Of a stretch of DNA of 64,000 nt, positions 1 through 7,834 are shown piece after piece. The notes under the pieces were generated by a model, which saw only the letters and a list, made by a program, of their open reading frames with translations, was not told where the DNA came from and did no database searches. The first letter of the stretch is position 1, and every line of letters starts with the position of its first letter. The stretch is from Fen-549 sp964636655 (GTDB lineage: Bacteria > Actinomycetota > Thermoleophilia > Gaiellales > Gaiellaceae): the NCBI GenBank assembly GCA_964636655.1, contig CAZWTK010000004.1:18416-82415 (forward strand), given 5' to 3'. The position numbers were made by a program, and so were the translations under genes.

Positions 1-117
1 GATGCGTACTACCCAGTTCCCGGCCAGCGCCCCGTTGGCAAAGAAGATGTAGGCAACCGCGATCCGCGCCGCGCGCAGGTGGCTCGAGGCGGCTCGTTTT
101 TCTACCAGCTGGATCAA
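1..117 (-). CDS. MFS transporter, N-terminal fragment (runs off the left edge)
   Basis: A minus-strand frame is open from a TTG start at 117 to the window edge, giving 39 codons. The start is supported by an AAGGAG ribosome-binding site six bases upstream. The peptide has a basic start (VEKRAASSHLRAARIA) and then enters a first membrane segment with the motif FFANGALAGNWVVRI. This resembles the first helix of the YbjJ-like branch of the major facilitator superfamily, where a GNW-x-R-I motif is typical. The substrate cannot be told from this fragment. It lies downstream of the ABC exporter genes on the same strand, 66 bases away, so it could be co-transcribed with them. Confidence 0.55.
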   Translation of the reverse strand, partial: MIQLVEKRAASSHLRAARIAVAYIFFANGALAGNWVVRI

Positions 118-183
118 GCAGGACTCCTTGGGTGATGTCCGCGCCGCACCAGGCTATCTACAGGCGCGCAGCGAGCGATCGGG

Positions 184-1338
184 TCAGGTCGTGAGGACGC
201 GCCGCAAGCGCCAGGTGGCGAGCGTCAGCAACACCAGCGCGTAGGCGCAGAGCACCGCCACGTCGAGCCACACGCCCGCCAGACCGCCGCCGTTGATGAG
301 CAGCGTGTTGAAGGCGTCGTTGGCCCAGGCATGCGGCGTGATGTGCGCGATCGTCCGCATCGTGGCGGGGAAGGTCTCGAGCGGTGCCATCGAGCCGCCA
401 ATGGCGGCGAAGGTCAGGCCGATGATCATCCCCACCGGAGCAGCCTGCTGCTCGCCCGAGAACAGCGTCCCGATCAACAGTCCCGCCCCCACCGCGACCA
501 GGCTGAAGGCGAGGATGATCGCTGCCGTGCCAAGCGGGTCGCCCCAGTTGACCGAGAAGACGATCCAGGAGAAAACCACGATGAGGAGCGACTGCATGAG
601 CGTGATAACCCAGCGGCCGAGCATGATCCCGAGCATGATCTCGCGCGTCGAGCTCGGAGTGGAGAGCATGCGCCGCGCCATGCCCAGCCGGCGCGTCTCT
701 ATCAACCAGACTGCGCCCGTGAGCGCCGACAGAAAGGTGAAGAGCAGAAGCTGAGTGCTCGCGCTCTGCTGGAACTGCCCTTGCGAGCGCGGGTACTTGC
801 CCCCGCCGGCGGCGAGCAGACGCACGCCAACGGGCGACCTGGCCTTCACGGCGCTCACGCGCCCGAGCGCGCTGCCGAGCGTGCCGCCCTGCGTGCTCTT
901 GACGATGCGAGCGGCGGTGAGATCGCTCCCCTGCGCTGACACGGCGGCCTCGACTGCGATCCGCACCTGAGGCGCAAGCGAATCGGGCCGTGCGAAGTAG
1001 TCGATCGAGGTGGACTCGCCTGTCCGCAGGAGACGGTCGTAGTTGTTCGGTATGACCAACCCGGCCGAGACGTAACCTCGCTCGACGGCCTTCTCGAGTG
1101 CGCTCTTGCTGACGTAGCCCCTGGTCTCGAGGCCGGGCTGACTGTTCAGCTCCGCGACAAGCTGCCGCGCAAGCGCCCCGTTTTCGTCCTTCACGATGCC
1201 GACACGCGTGTTCGAGTTACCGAAGGCCACGCCCAGAAGCAGGATCAGACCCATCGGCATGATCAACAGGAAGAACACGTTCGCCCGCCAGCGAAACACG
1301 CGGATCAGCTCGGTTCTGACGATGGCCAGCACCCTCAC
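184..1338 (-). CDS. ABC-2 type exporter permease (second permease)
   Basis: This 384-residue protein has the ABC-2 permease layout: one N-terminal membrane helix (about residues 18-40), a long extracytoplasmic domain (about 45-190), then five predicted hydrophobic segments to the C terminus. Such proteins form the membrane channel of drug, lipid or polysaccharide exporters. It is the last gene of a three-gene set (ATPase, permease, permease). Its start overlaps the stop of the preceding permease by four bases, a translational-coupling junction. The two permeases differ in sequence and probably form a heterodimer. The substrate is not evident, but the divergent PadR regulator suggests a toxic small molecule. 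Confidence 0.85.
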   Translation of the reverse strand: MRVLAIVRTELIRVFRWRANVFFLLIMPMGLILLLGVAFGNSNTRVGIVKDENGALARQLVAELNSQPGLETRGYVSKSALEKAVERGYVSAGLVIPNNYDRLLRTGESTSIDYFARPDSLAPQVRIAVEAAVSAQGSDLTAARIVKSTQGGTLGSALGRVSAVKARSPVGVRLLAAGGGKYPRSQGQFQQSASTQLLLFTFLSALTGAVWLIETRRLGMARRMLSTPSSTREIMLGIMLGRWVITLMQSLLIVVFSWIVFSVNWGDPLGTAAIILAFSLVAVGAGLLIGTLFSGEQQAAPVGMIIGLTFAAIGGSMAPLETFPATMRTIAHITPHAWANDAFNTLLINGGGLAGVWLDVAVLCAYALVLLTLATWRLRRVLTT

Positions 1339-2504
1339 GGCTCGACCAGCCTCCTGATGCGCACGAGCGCCAAGGCGCCGCAGACTCCGGCGATCGCCAG
1401 CAAAATCAGCGAGGGCTCGACGATCACGCTCAGCGCGCCGCCGCTGGAGAGATCTTGCAGGCCGCTCAGGAACCAGGCGTGTGGCGTCAGCTTGCTCAGC
1501 GTGGCCAGCACTCCCCCGGCCTGGGCCACAGGGAAGAAGGAGCCGCCGAGCATGCCCAGGACGACGCTGACGATCGAGAGCCAGGCGTTCGCCTGCTCGA
1601 AGGTCTTGGCAAGCGTGGTCACCAGCGCGGTCACGGCGGTCGCCGCCAGCACCGCGCAGACGATCAGGCCGCCGACTCCGAGCGGATTGCCCCAGTGCGC
1701 GCCGAGCGCGTAGCGGGTGGTCAGAGCCAGCACGATCATGCTGGTCAGTCCGAGCGCGAGACTGGTCATCGCCTTACCGCCTAGAACCGACCGGCGCGGT
1801 ATCGGCGCCGCGAGCATGCGCGAGAGCGTTCCCTCGCTGCGTTCGTTGAGCAGGCTCGAGATACCGAACTGAACGGCGAAGAAGAGGAAGAACACCGCCA
1901 TCGCCGCGGCGTAGTAGGTCTTCGGATCGAGGTTCTTCTTGGTCGTCGAGACGTCACCCAGCGAGATCGGCGGCTTCGCCGAGGCGACTTTACCGGCGAC
2001 CTCGATCGTCGCCTCGCCGTCGGCTCCAAGCGCTCGCGAAGCGACCGCGATGGTGCGAACGTAGCTGGCGTACGAATCGGCGAAGGAGCGGGCCACCAGC
2101 GTCCCGATCGAGTTGTTCGGGTCGCCGATCACATCGATTCGAGCAGGCGTGCCGCCCAGCGTGGCGGCCGACAAGCCGCGTGGGAGCACGATCGCCGCGT
2201 CGAGCTTGCCGTTCTTCACGAGCCTGCGCGCGCGGGCCGGCGTCCCCGCGTTCTGCAGTTTCACGGGCGTGCCTTTGGCGGCGCGGGAGAAACCGCTCGC
2301 GGCCGGCCCGTGGTCGAGATCGACGAGCCCGAGGTGGAAGGTCTGACTCCCGGCCGAGAAGCTGGTGATGGTGACGCCGAGGGCGAACGCGAGCGCAAGC
2401 GGGGCCACGACCGCCACCAGCAGGGCCGAGCGGTCACGCAGGCGCTGACGCAGATCCTTGGCGGTAATGAGTAACGCTGCGCGCACCGGCCCGGCTCGCT
2501 GCAT
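1335..2504 (-). CDS. ABC-2 type exporter permease (first permease)
   Basis: This 389-residue membrane protein has an N-terminal helix near residues 27-47, a large soluble domain (about 50-195), and a C-terminal set of hydrophobic segments containing the ABC-2 feature LLNERSEGTLSRMLAAPI near residue 220. It would pair with the downstream permease and the upstream ATPase as an exporter. Its start codon overlaps the ATPase stop by one base (TGATG) and its stop overlaps the next gene by four, so all three are translated as a unit. Transport direction and substrate class are inferred from the family. Confidence 0.85.
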   Translation of the reverse strand: MQRAGPVRAALLITAKDLRQRLRDRSALLVAVVAPLALAFALGVTITSFSAGSQTFHLGLVDLDHGPAASGFSRAAKGTPVKLQNAGTPARARRLVKNGKLDAAIVLPRGLSAATLGGTPARIDVIGDPNNSIGTLVARSFADSYASYVRTIAVASRALGADGEATIEVAGKVASAKPPISLGDVSTTKKNLDPKTYYAAAMAVFFLFFAVQFGISSLLNERSEGTLSRMLAAPIPRRSVLGGKAMTSLALGLTSMIVLALTTRYALGAHWGNPLGVGGLIVCAVLAATAVTALVTTLAKTFEQANAWLSIVSVVLGMLGGSFFPVAQAGGVLATLSKLTPHAWFLSGLQDLSSGGALSVIVEPSLILLAIAGVCGALALVRIRRLVEP

Positions 2505-3445
2505 CAGTCGCGGAGTGCCCGGCCGGTCAGATGTAGGAAGACGGCCTCCAGGTTCGGCTCGTCGACCTCGACGCGGTGCACGGCGACGCCGGCCTCGCTT
2601 GCCGTGGCCAGGATCTGGGGCAAGACGGCGCTCGCTCCCTCGACCAGGAGCTCGATCGACTCGTCCCCAATCGAGGCGGTCTGAACTCCGGCGATGCCGG
2701 TACAGGCTTTCGCCGCCGCCTCGAGGTGCCCGCTTCCCGTCAGGTGGACCTTGTCGTGCTCGCCGAGCATCGCGACCAGCTCCTCACGCGTTCCCTCGGC
2801 CTTCAGCTCGCCGCGGTCGATGATCCCGACCCGGTCGCACAGTCGCTCGGCCTCCTCCATGTAATGCGTCGTGTAGAGGACGGCCATACCCTGGCTGCTC
2901 AGCTGCTCGACCGACTCGAGAATGGCGTTTCGGCTCTGCGGGTCTACGCCGACGGTGGGCTCGTCGAGGATCAGCAGGCTCGGTGCGTGCAGCAGGCCGA
3001 TTCCGATATTGAGACGCCGCTTCATTCCGCCGGAGTAGGTCTTGGCCTGGTCGCCGGCGCGCTCGCTCAGCCCAATGATCTCCAACACCTCGTCGACGCG
3101 GCCGCGCGCCTTCTTGCCCGAAAGCCCGTACAGGCGCGAGAAGAAGGTGAGATTCTCACGCGCCGTCAGATCGGGGTAAATCGCCAGATCTTGAGGAACA
3201 AAGCCGATCGCCGACTTCGCGCTCACGCTCTTGGTCGTCAGGCGCCGACCGGCCACGATCGCCTCGCCCGCGTCCGCCTCGAGCAGCCCGGCGACGATCG
3301 AGATGGTCGTCGTCTTTCCGGCGCCGTTCGGTCCAAGCAGCCCGTAGCTCTCGCCGGGCGCAATCTCGAACCCGACGCCGTTCACGGCCCGGATGTCGCC
3401 GAAGCGCTTGCTCAGACCTTCGCAGTGCAGGACGGGCTCGCTCAC
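2504..3445 (-). CDS. ABC exporter ATP-binding protein (drug-resistance type)
   Basis: The protein has 313 residues. A Walker A loop GPNGAGKTT lies at about 38-46, the ABC signature YSGGM at 137-141, and a Walker B LLILDEP at 157-163, followed by a conserved TTH switch histidine. The C-terminal extension of about 90 residues is typical of the DrrA/CcmA-like ATPases that pair with ABC-2 permeases. It powers the two permeases encoded directly downstream, overlapping the first by one base. It is divergent from the PadR gene, with about 70 bases between them that probably hold both promoters and an operator, so repression by PadR is likely. Confidence 0.93.
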   Translation of the reverse strand: MSEPVLHCEGLSKRFGDIRAVNGVGFEIAPGESYGLLGPNGAGKTTTISIVAGLLEADAGEAIVAGRRLTTKSVSAKSAIGFVPQDLAIYPDLTARENLTFFSRLYGLSGKKARGRVDEVLEIIGLSERAGDQAKTYSGGMKRRLNIGIGLLHAPSLLILDEPTVGVDPQSRNAILESVEQLSSQGMAVLYTTHYMEEAERLCDRVGIIDRGELKAEGTREELVAMLGEHDKVHLTGSGHLEAAAKACTGIAGVQTASIGDESIELLVEGASAVLPQILATASEAGVAVHRVEVDEPNLEAVFLHLTGRALRD

Positions 3446-3469
3446 AGGGATCTTCTTAATAGTCCGTTT

Positions 3470-3503
3470 CGTATCATTGCAAAACGACGGTTCGTAAGAT
3501 ACG
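3470..3503. promoter_or_regulatory. Candidate PadR operator between exporter and padR
   Basis: The 72-base gap between the divergent ABC operon and padR is AT-rich for this genome. It contains an inverted repeat, CGTATC at 3470-3475 and GATACG at 3498-3503, spaced by 22 bases. PadR proteins bind inverted repeats and usually repress a neighbouring transporter and themselves. The arms are short, so this is only a candidate site. Confidence 0.4.
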
Positions 3504-3517
3504 GTAGTTTGTGGACG

Positions 3518-4075
3518 ATGTCAAGAGCAACTCTCACACCAGTCTCCTACCTCGTGCTCGGCTGGATCGCTCACAGCCCGGCGACACCCTACGAGCTGAA
3601 GCAGCGTGTCGCGAACTCGGTCGGCTATTTCTGGCACTTCCCCCACTCGCAGCTCTATGCCGAACCGGCCCGACTCGTGACCCTGGGAATGCTCGAGGAA
3701 GAGCAGGAGCAGCACGGCCGTCGCCGCCGCGTCTACTCGATAACCGAGAAGGGCCGGCTGGCACTCGAGGATTGGCTACGGCAGCCCACTTCCGAACAGC
3801 CACAGATCCGCGACATCGGCCTGCTCAAGCTGTTTTTCAGCGGCACACTCGAGAGCGACACCATCGTTGCCCTGGCGCGTGCCCAGGAGCAGTCGCACCG
3901 CGAGAGGCTCGGCGTATACGAGGAGATACAGCGCGAGATTCCGGAGCACGCCGGTTTCGCGCACGCGTCGCTACGCATGGGCTTCGCCGTCGAGCGCGCC
4001 TTCATCGAGTTCTGGAACGATATAGCCGCCCATCCGCCGTCGGATCCCGATTTCCCGCCAGCACCCGCTCGCTAA
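3518..4075 (+). CDS. PadR-family transcriptional regulator
   Basis: The ATG at 3518 gives 185 residues. Residues 1-85 form a PadR winged helix: the start TPVSYLVLGWIAHSPATPYE, the PHSQLYAEPARL recognition region and the wing RRRVYSITEKGRLALEDWL. Residues 95-175 are the helical C-terminal domain used for dimerisation. An in-frame extension far upstream into the ABC ATPase gene was rejected because it would overlap a well-supported gene on the other strand. PadR regulators usually repress a neighbouring exporter until a ligand binds, which fits the divergent ABC operon here. Confidence 0.92.
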   Translation: MSRATLTPVSYLVLGWIAHSPATPYELKQRVANSVGYFWHFPHSQLYAEPARLVTLGMLEEEQEQHGRRRRVYSITEKGRLALEDWLRQPTSEQPQIRDIGLLKLFFSGTLESDTIVALARAQEQSHRERLGVYEEIQREIPEHAGFAHASLRMGFAVERAFIEFWNDIAAHPPSDPDFPPAPAR

Positions 4076-4081
4076 GACAGC

Positions 4082-4095
4082 GAGGCGCCTGCCTC
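4082..4095. terminator. Short hairpin between convergent padR and pheA
   Basis: A small perfect hairpin (GAGGC, four-base loop, GCCTC) sits in the 18-base gap between the convergent stop codons of padR and pheA and runs into the pheA stop. It has no T run. It may act as a weak two-way transcription stop, but the evidence is only its position and symmetry. Confidence 0.25.
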
Positions 4096-4933
4096 ACTCG
4101 ATCGGGCCGACGTGCGCCGGATACGAGCCGAACACGCGCAGCTCGCGCGTGAGAGTGCACATCTCCTCGAGCGTCTCGCTCACCAACGGGTCGAGCGGGA
4201 AGCCGGCCAGCACGGCGTCGAAGCGGTAGCGCCAGGGCGCGCGCGGAATCGGGCGCGAGACGAGCTGCACCAGGTCGATCGCGTGGCGCGAGAAGGGCTC
4301 GAGTGCAACGTATAACGCGCCAGGCCGGTGATCGGTGACGAACGAGAAGGCGAGGCGCCAATCTTCGCCGTTGCAGTCCAGGCGCGTGTAGGTCGCCAGC
4401 GAGACGAAGCGGGTGTAGGCCTCGGGGTGGTCGCCGACGTCGCGGGAGAGGATCTTGAGCCCGAGCGAATGCGCGGCGCGCTCGCTGGCGATGGCGACCT
4501 CGCTCGGGTCGCCCTTCTCGGCTATCTCCTGAGCGGCGCCGACCGTGGTCGCGTTCGCCACCGCGGTGGCCCATGGGATCGAGGCCAGAAACTGCCGGCA
4601 CTGATCGAGCGCGATCGGGCGCGAGTGTACGACCCTGATCTTCTCGAGCGGAATCTTCTCTATTCCGATCAGACAGTGGTGTATCGGGATCACCGTCTGG
4701 GCCACGATCGAGAGCGGCGAGTCGTAGAGCAGATCGTGCGTCTCGGCCACCGGGCCGGCGAGCGAGCTCTCGATCGGAAGAACTCCGAACTCGACCTCGC
4801 GGCGGGCCACCGCTTCGGTGACCGCGGAGAAGTTGGGCAGCGGCACCAACTCGGCGTCGTTGGGAAAGAGACGATCGCAGGCTGCGGCACTGTGCGCACC
4901 TTCGCGTCCCGGATATGCGACTCGAACAACCAT
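4094..4933 (-). CDS. pheA: Prephenate dehydratase
   Basis: This 279-residue cytoplasmic enzyme converts prephenate to phenylpyruvate in phenylalanine synthesis. The catalytic half (about 1-185) has the PIESS motif near 54-58 and the catalytic TRF triplet at 174-176. The C-terminal ACT domain (about 195-275) has the GALY...VSRPIP pattern that binds phenylalanine for feedback inhibition. No chorismate mutase domain is fused. It is the last gene of the branched-chain operon, 84 bases after leuB, an unusual association of an aromatic gene with a branched-chain set. Confidence 0.92.
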   Translation of the reverse strand: MVVRVAYPGREGAHSAAACDRLFPNDAELVPLPNFSAVTEAVARREVEFGVLPIESSLAGPVAETHDLLYDSPLSIVAQTVIPIHHCLIGIEKIPLEKIRVVHSRPIALDQCRQFLASIPWATAVANATTVGAAQEIAEKGDPSEVAIASERAAHSLGLKILSRDVGDHPEAYTRFVSLATYTRLDCNGEDWRLAFSFVTDHRPGALYVALEPFSRHAIDLVQLVSRPIPRAPWRYRFDAVLAGFPLDPLVSETLEEMCTLTRELRVFGSYPAHVGPIE

Positions 4934-5017
4934 GAGCGAAGCCTAGACGGCCGAAGGGTAGATATGCGCTCCCGAGTTGACCGCGCGGCCTGCGATAGAA
5001 GATAGGCCCAGAAGCGT

Positions 5018-6001
5018 TCAGCCTTCGCGGCTGAGCACTTCGACGACCTTGTCGGCGAACTCCTGCGTGCCGGCCTTTCCGCCGAGGTCGGGCGTGGGCG
5101 CTTCGCGGATGGCGACCTCGACCGCCTGCTCGAGCTCGCGCGCTGCCGTCTCCTCGTCGAAGGCGTGTTCGAGCATCATCGCCACCGAGCGCAGCATGGC
5201 GGTGGGATTGGCGATTCCCTTCCCGGCAATGTCCGGCGCCGAGCCGTGCACCGGCTCGAACAGGCCCGGGCCTCCGTCTGCGAACGAGGCCGAGGCGGCG
5301 AGCCCGAGCCCGCCCGTGACGGCGGCGGCCAGGTCGGAGAGGATGTCACCGAACATGTTCTCGGTCACGATCACGTCGAACTGCTCGGGCGCGCGGGCGA
5401 TCTGCATGGCCGCGTTGTCAACCAGCATGTAGCGCACCTCGACGTCCGCGTAGTCGCTCTTGACGCGCTCGACCACCCGGCGCCAGAGTCGCGAGGTGGC
5501 CAGCACATTCGCCTTGTCGACGCAGATCAGTCGCTTGCTCCGCTTCCGCGCCAGCTCGAATCCGCGCCGGGCGATGCGCTCGATCTGAGGCTCTGTGTAC
5601 TCGCAGGTATCGAAGACCATCCCGTCTTCGGTGCGGCCGCGGCGCCCGTAGTAGATGCCGCCGACAAGCTCCCGCACGATCAGCAGATCGACCTTGCCGC
5701 CGTCCTTGGAGGGACGCAGATTCGCATAGACATCGAGCGCGCCGCGCAGTTCGATCAGACCCTGCTCGGGCCGCAAGGCGGCGCCGTCGTACTTCGGCAA
5801 CCCGATCGCACCCAGCAATACCGCGTCGGCCTGCTGGCAGGCCTCGAGCGTCGCCGCTGGCAGCGGCGTACCGAACTTTTCGATCGCCTCGCCCCCGAAC
5901 GGATGCGTCTCCAACTCGAGCGGCAACGGCTCGAGCACGCGCATCGCGGCCTCCATCACCTCGGGGCCGACCCCGTCGCCCGGCAGGCAGACGACCTTCA
6001 C
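5018..6001 (-). CDS. leuB: 3-isopropylmalate dehydrogenase
   Basis: This 327-residue enzyme oxidises and decarboxylates 3-isopropylmalate in leucine synthesis using NAD. It starts MKVVCLPGDGVGPEVM, the nucleotide-binding start of the isocitrate/isopropylmalate dehydrogenase family. It has VRELVGGIYYGRRG near 108-121 and the C-terminal EPVHGSAPDIAGKGIANP signature near 250-267, typical of NAD-using LeuB. It is slightly shorter than the usual 345-360 residues. Its start overlaps the leuD stop by four bases, so translation is coupled. Confidence 0.93.
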   Translation of the reverse strand: MKVVCLPGDGVGPEVMEAAMRVLEPLPLELETHPFGGEAIEKFGTPLPAATLEACQQADAVLLGAIGLPKYDGAALRPEQGLIELRGALDVYANLRPSKDGGKVDLLIVRELVGGIYYGRRGRTEDGMVFDTCEYTEPQIERIARRGFELARKRSKRLICVDKANVLATSRLWRRVVERVKSDYADVEVRYMLVDNAAMQIARAPEQFDVIVTENMFGDILSDLAAAVTGGLGLAASASFADGGPGLFEPVHGSAPDIAGKGIANPTAMLRSVAMMLEHAFDEETAARELEQAVEVAIREAPTPDLGGKAGTQEFADKVVEVLSREG

Positions 6002-6492
6002 GCTCGCGCCAGCTTGTGTTGAGCCCAGGGAATGAGGCCGCCGCGCTCGAACATCTCGAGCATGAACGGGGGTACGGGAGTAGCAACGAACTCTCTGCCG
6101 TCCACGCTCACCTTGCCGGCGGCCACGTCGACCGAGATCTGCGAGCCCGGCTCGGCGGCCTCCGCCGCGGCTGGGCAGGTGATCGCCGGCAGCGCCAGGT
6201 TGACGCAGTTGCGGTAGAAGATGCGCGCAAAGCTCGAGCCGATGACGCAGCGCACGCCCCAGGCCTTCATCGCCAGCGGCACGTGCTCCCTGGAGGAGCC
6301 CATTCCGAAGTTCTCGCCGGTGACGAGCACCGTGTCGCCCATGAGTTGATCGCGCAATGACGGATCGAGCCCGTCGAACAGGTAGGGCTTCATCAGCTCC
6401 GGATCGTCGATGTTCAGATAAATACCGGGGTAGAGAACATCGGTGTCGATGTTAGTCCCGGGCACGACAACGGCCTTGCCGTTGACGGTCAT
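5998..6492 (-). CDS. leuD: 3-isopropylmalate dehydratase small subunit
   Basis: The protein has 164 residues. It is the swivel subunit that joins LeuC to make isopropylmalate isomerase. It has NIDTDVLYPGIYL near 14-26 and the GENFGMGSSREHVP active-site loop near 58-71. Its short length and sequence match the archaeal/actinobacterial-type (LeuD2, homoaconitase-like) small subunit instead of the 200-residue E. coli form. It overlaps leuC and leuB by four bases on each side, so the three leu genes are translationally coupled. Confidence 0.93.
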   Translation of the reverse strand: MTVNGKAVVVPGTNIDTDVLYPGIYLNIDDPELMKPYLFDGLDPSLRDQLMGDTVLVTGENFGMGSSREHVPLAMKAWGVRCVIGSSFARIFYRNCVNLALPAITCPAAAEAAEPGSQISVDVAAGKVSVDGREFVATPVPPFMLEMFERGGLIPWAQHKLARA

Positions 6493-7751
6493 GGCGCGAC
6501 CTCCGCCGGGTTGACGATTTCGCCCGCGACGGCCGTCGCCCCGGCGACGAAGGCGTTGCCGAGGTAGACGCTCGCTTCGGGCGATCCGGCGCGGCCCTTG
6601 AAGTTACGGTTGGTGGTGGCAAGCGAGTTCTCGCCAGGCGCCAGAGCGCCTGTATGGCCGCCGAAGCAAGGCCCGCAGGTGGGAGTCGAGATCGCGGCGC
6701 CGGCCTCGACCAGGATGTCGATTAGTCCTTCTGCGAGCGCCTCGCGGTAGATCTTTTGCGTTGCCGGTACCACGACCATGCGCGTGCGCTCGTGCACTCG
6801 CTTGCCCTTGACCATCTGGGCCGCCTGGCGCAGGTCGGTCATCGTTCCGTTCGAGCAGTTCCCGACCACGACCTGATGAATCGGAGTTCCAACGATCTCG
6901 CTCACTGGGACGACGTTCTCGGGGTTGTGCGGCTTGGCAACCAGCGGCTCGAGCCGGTCGAAGTCGACCTCGAGCGTGCGCGAGTAGCTCGCGTCGGAGT
7001 CGGAGTGAACCGCCTTCCAGCTCTTGTCGGTGCGACCGTCGAGAAAGGCGGCGGTTTTCTCGTCGGCGGGGAAGATACCCGTCTCGGAGCCTGACTCGAC
7101 CGCCAGGTTTGAGACGGCCATGCGCTCGTCGATCGATAACGACTGCACCCCGGGGCCGACGAACTCGAGCACGTTGTCGGTGCCGCCGCCGGCGCCGATC
7201 TGGCCGATCACGGCCAGGATAACGTCCTTGCCGGTGACAAAGGGGCTCTTCTCACCCTTGACCGTTACCTGGATCGTGCCCGGGACGGCCTCCCAGAACT
7301 CGCCGAAAACGAGGCAGTGCGCGATATCGGTGGAGCCCAGCCCCGACGAGAAAGCGCCTATGGCCCCGTGGGTGCAGGTGTGCGAATCGCCGCCGATGAT
7401 CAGCGAGCCCGGCACGACCCAGCCCTCCTGGATGATCAGGTTGTGCTCGATACCGCCTCGGCCCTGGTCGTAGAAGACGACGTCGTGCTCCAGCGACCAC
7501 TCCTTGAGCCGCTTGATCAGGATCGCCGAGCGCTCGTCCTTCGCCGGCGCGAAGTGATCGGCGACCATGACGATCTTCGAGCGGTCGAAGACCTCGTCGG
7601 TACCCATCTTCTCCATCTGCCGGAAGGCAACCGGCCCGGTCACGTCGTTGGCCAGCACCACGTCGCAACGGATCATCACGACCTGCCCCGGCTCGACGTG
7701 ATCGACGTCGGAGTGAGCAAGCAGGATCTTCTCGGCGACGGTGTAGCCCAT
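6489..7751 (-). CDS. leuC: 3-isopropylmalate dehydratase large subunit
   Basis: This 420-residue aconitase-family protein carries a [4Fe-4S] cluster and isomerises 2- to 3-isopropylmalate with LeuD. Cluster cysteines are seen in VVGNCSNGTM near 290-300 and in the CGPC pair near 355-358, and the GGDSHTCTHGAIG motif lies near 120-132. The length of 420 marks it as the shorter LeuC2-type subunit, matching its short LeuD. The start MGYTVAEKILLAHSD fits the family, although the ribosome-binding site is poor. A tandem 15-base repeat lies just upstream. Confidence 0.94.
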   Translation of the reverse strand: MGYTVAEKILLAHSDVDHVEPGQVVMIRCDVVLANDVTGPVAFRQMEKMGTDEVFDRSKIVMVADHFAPAKDERSAILIKRLKEWSLEHDVVFYDQGRGGIEHNLIIQEGWVVPGSLIIGGDSHTCTHGAIGAFSSGLGSTDIAHCLVFGEFWEAVPGTIQVTVKGEKSPFVTGKDVILAVIGQIGAGGGTDNVLEFVGPGVQSLSIDERMAVSNLAVESGSETGIFPADEKTAAFLDGRTDKSWKAVHSDSDASYSRTLEVDFDRLEPLVAKPHNPENVVPVSEIVGTPIHQVVVGNCSNGTMTDLRQAAQMVKGKRVHERTRMVVVPATQKIYREALAEGLIDILVEAGAAISTPTCGPCFGGHTGALAPGENSLATTNRNFKGRAGSPEASVYLGNAFVAGATAVAGEIVNPAEVAP

Positions 7752-7760
7752 GGAGCCATA

Positions 7761-7790
7761 AGCCTAGCGATGGCGAGCCTAGCGATGGCG
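7761..7790. repeat. Tandem 15-base duplication upstream of leuC
   Basis: The unit AGCCTAGCGATGGCG occurs twice head-to-tail (7761-7775 and 7776-7790) in the 83-base gap between the PAS gene and leuC. The copies are identical, which suggests a recent slippage duplication. It lies 9 bases upstream of the leuC start codon and could change the spacing or structure of the translation start region. Confidence 0.8.
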
Positions 7791-7834
7791 AGGAGGGCAT
7801 CGCCACGATTCCGCGGTACTCGCTCGGACCGGGC

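Noticed and set aside
2576..3517. Upstream extension of the PadR frame through the ABC ATPase gene
   Set aside because: The extension is antisense to a clear ATPase, and the PadR domain starts exactly at the ATG at 3518.
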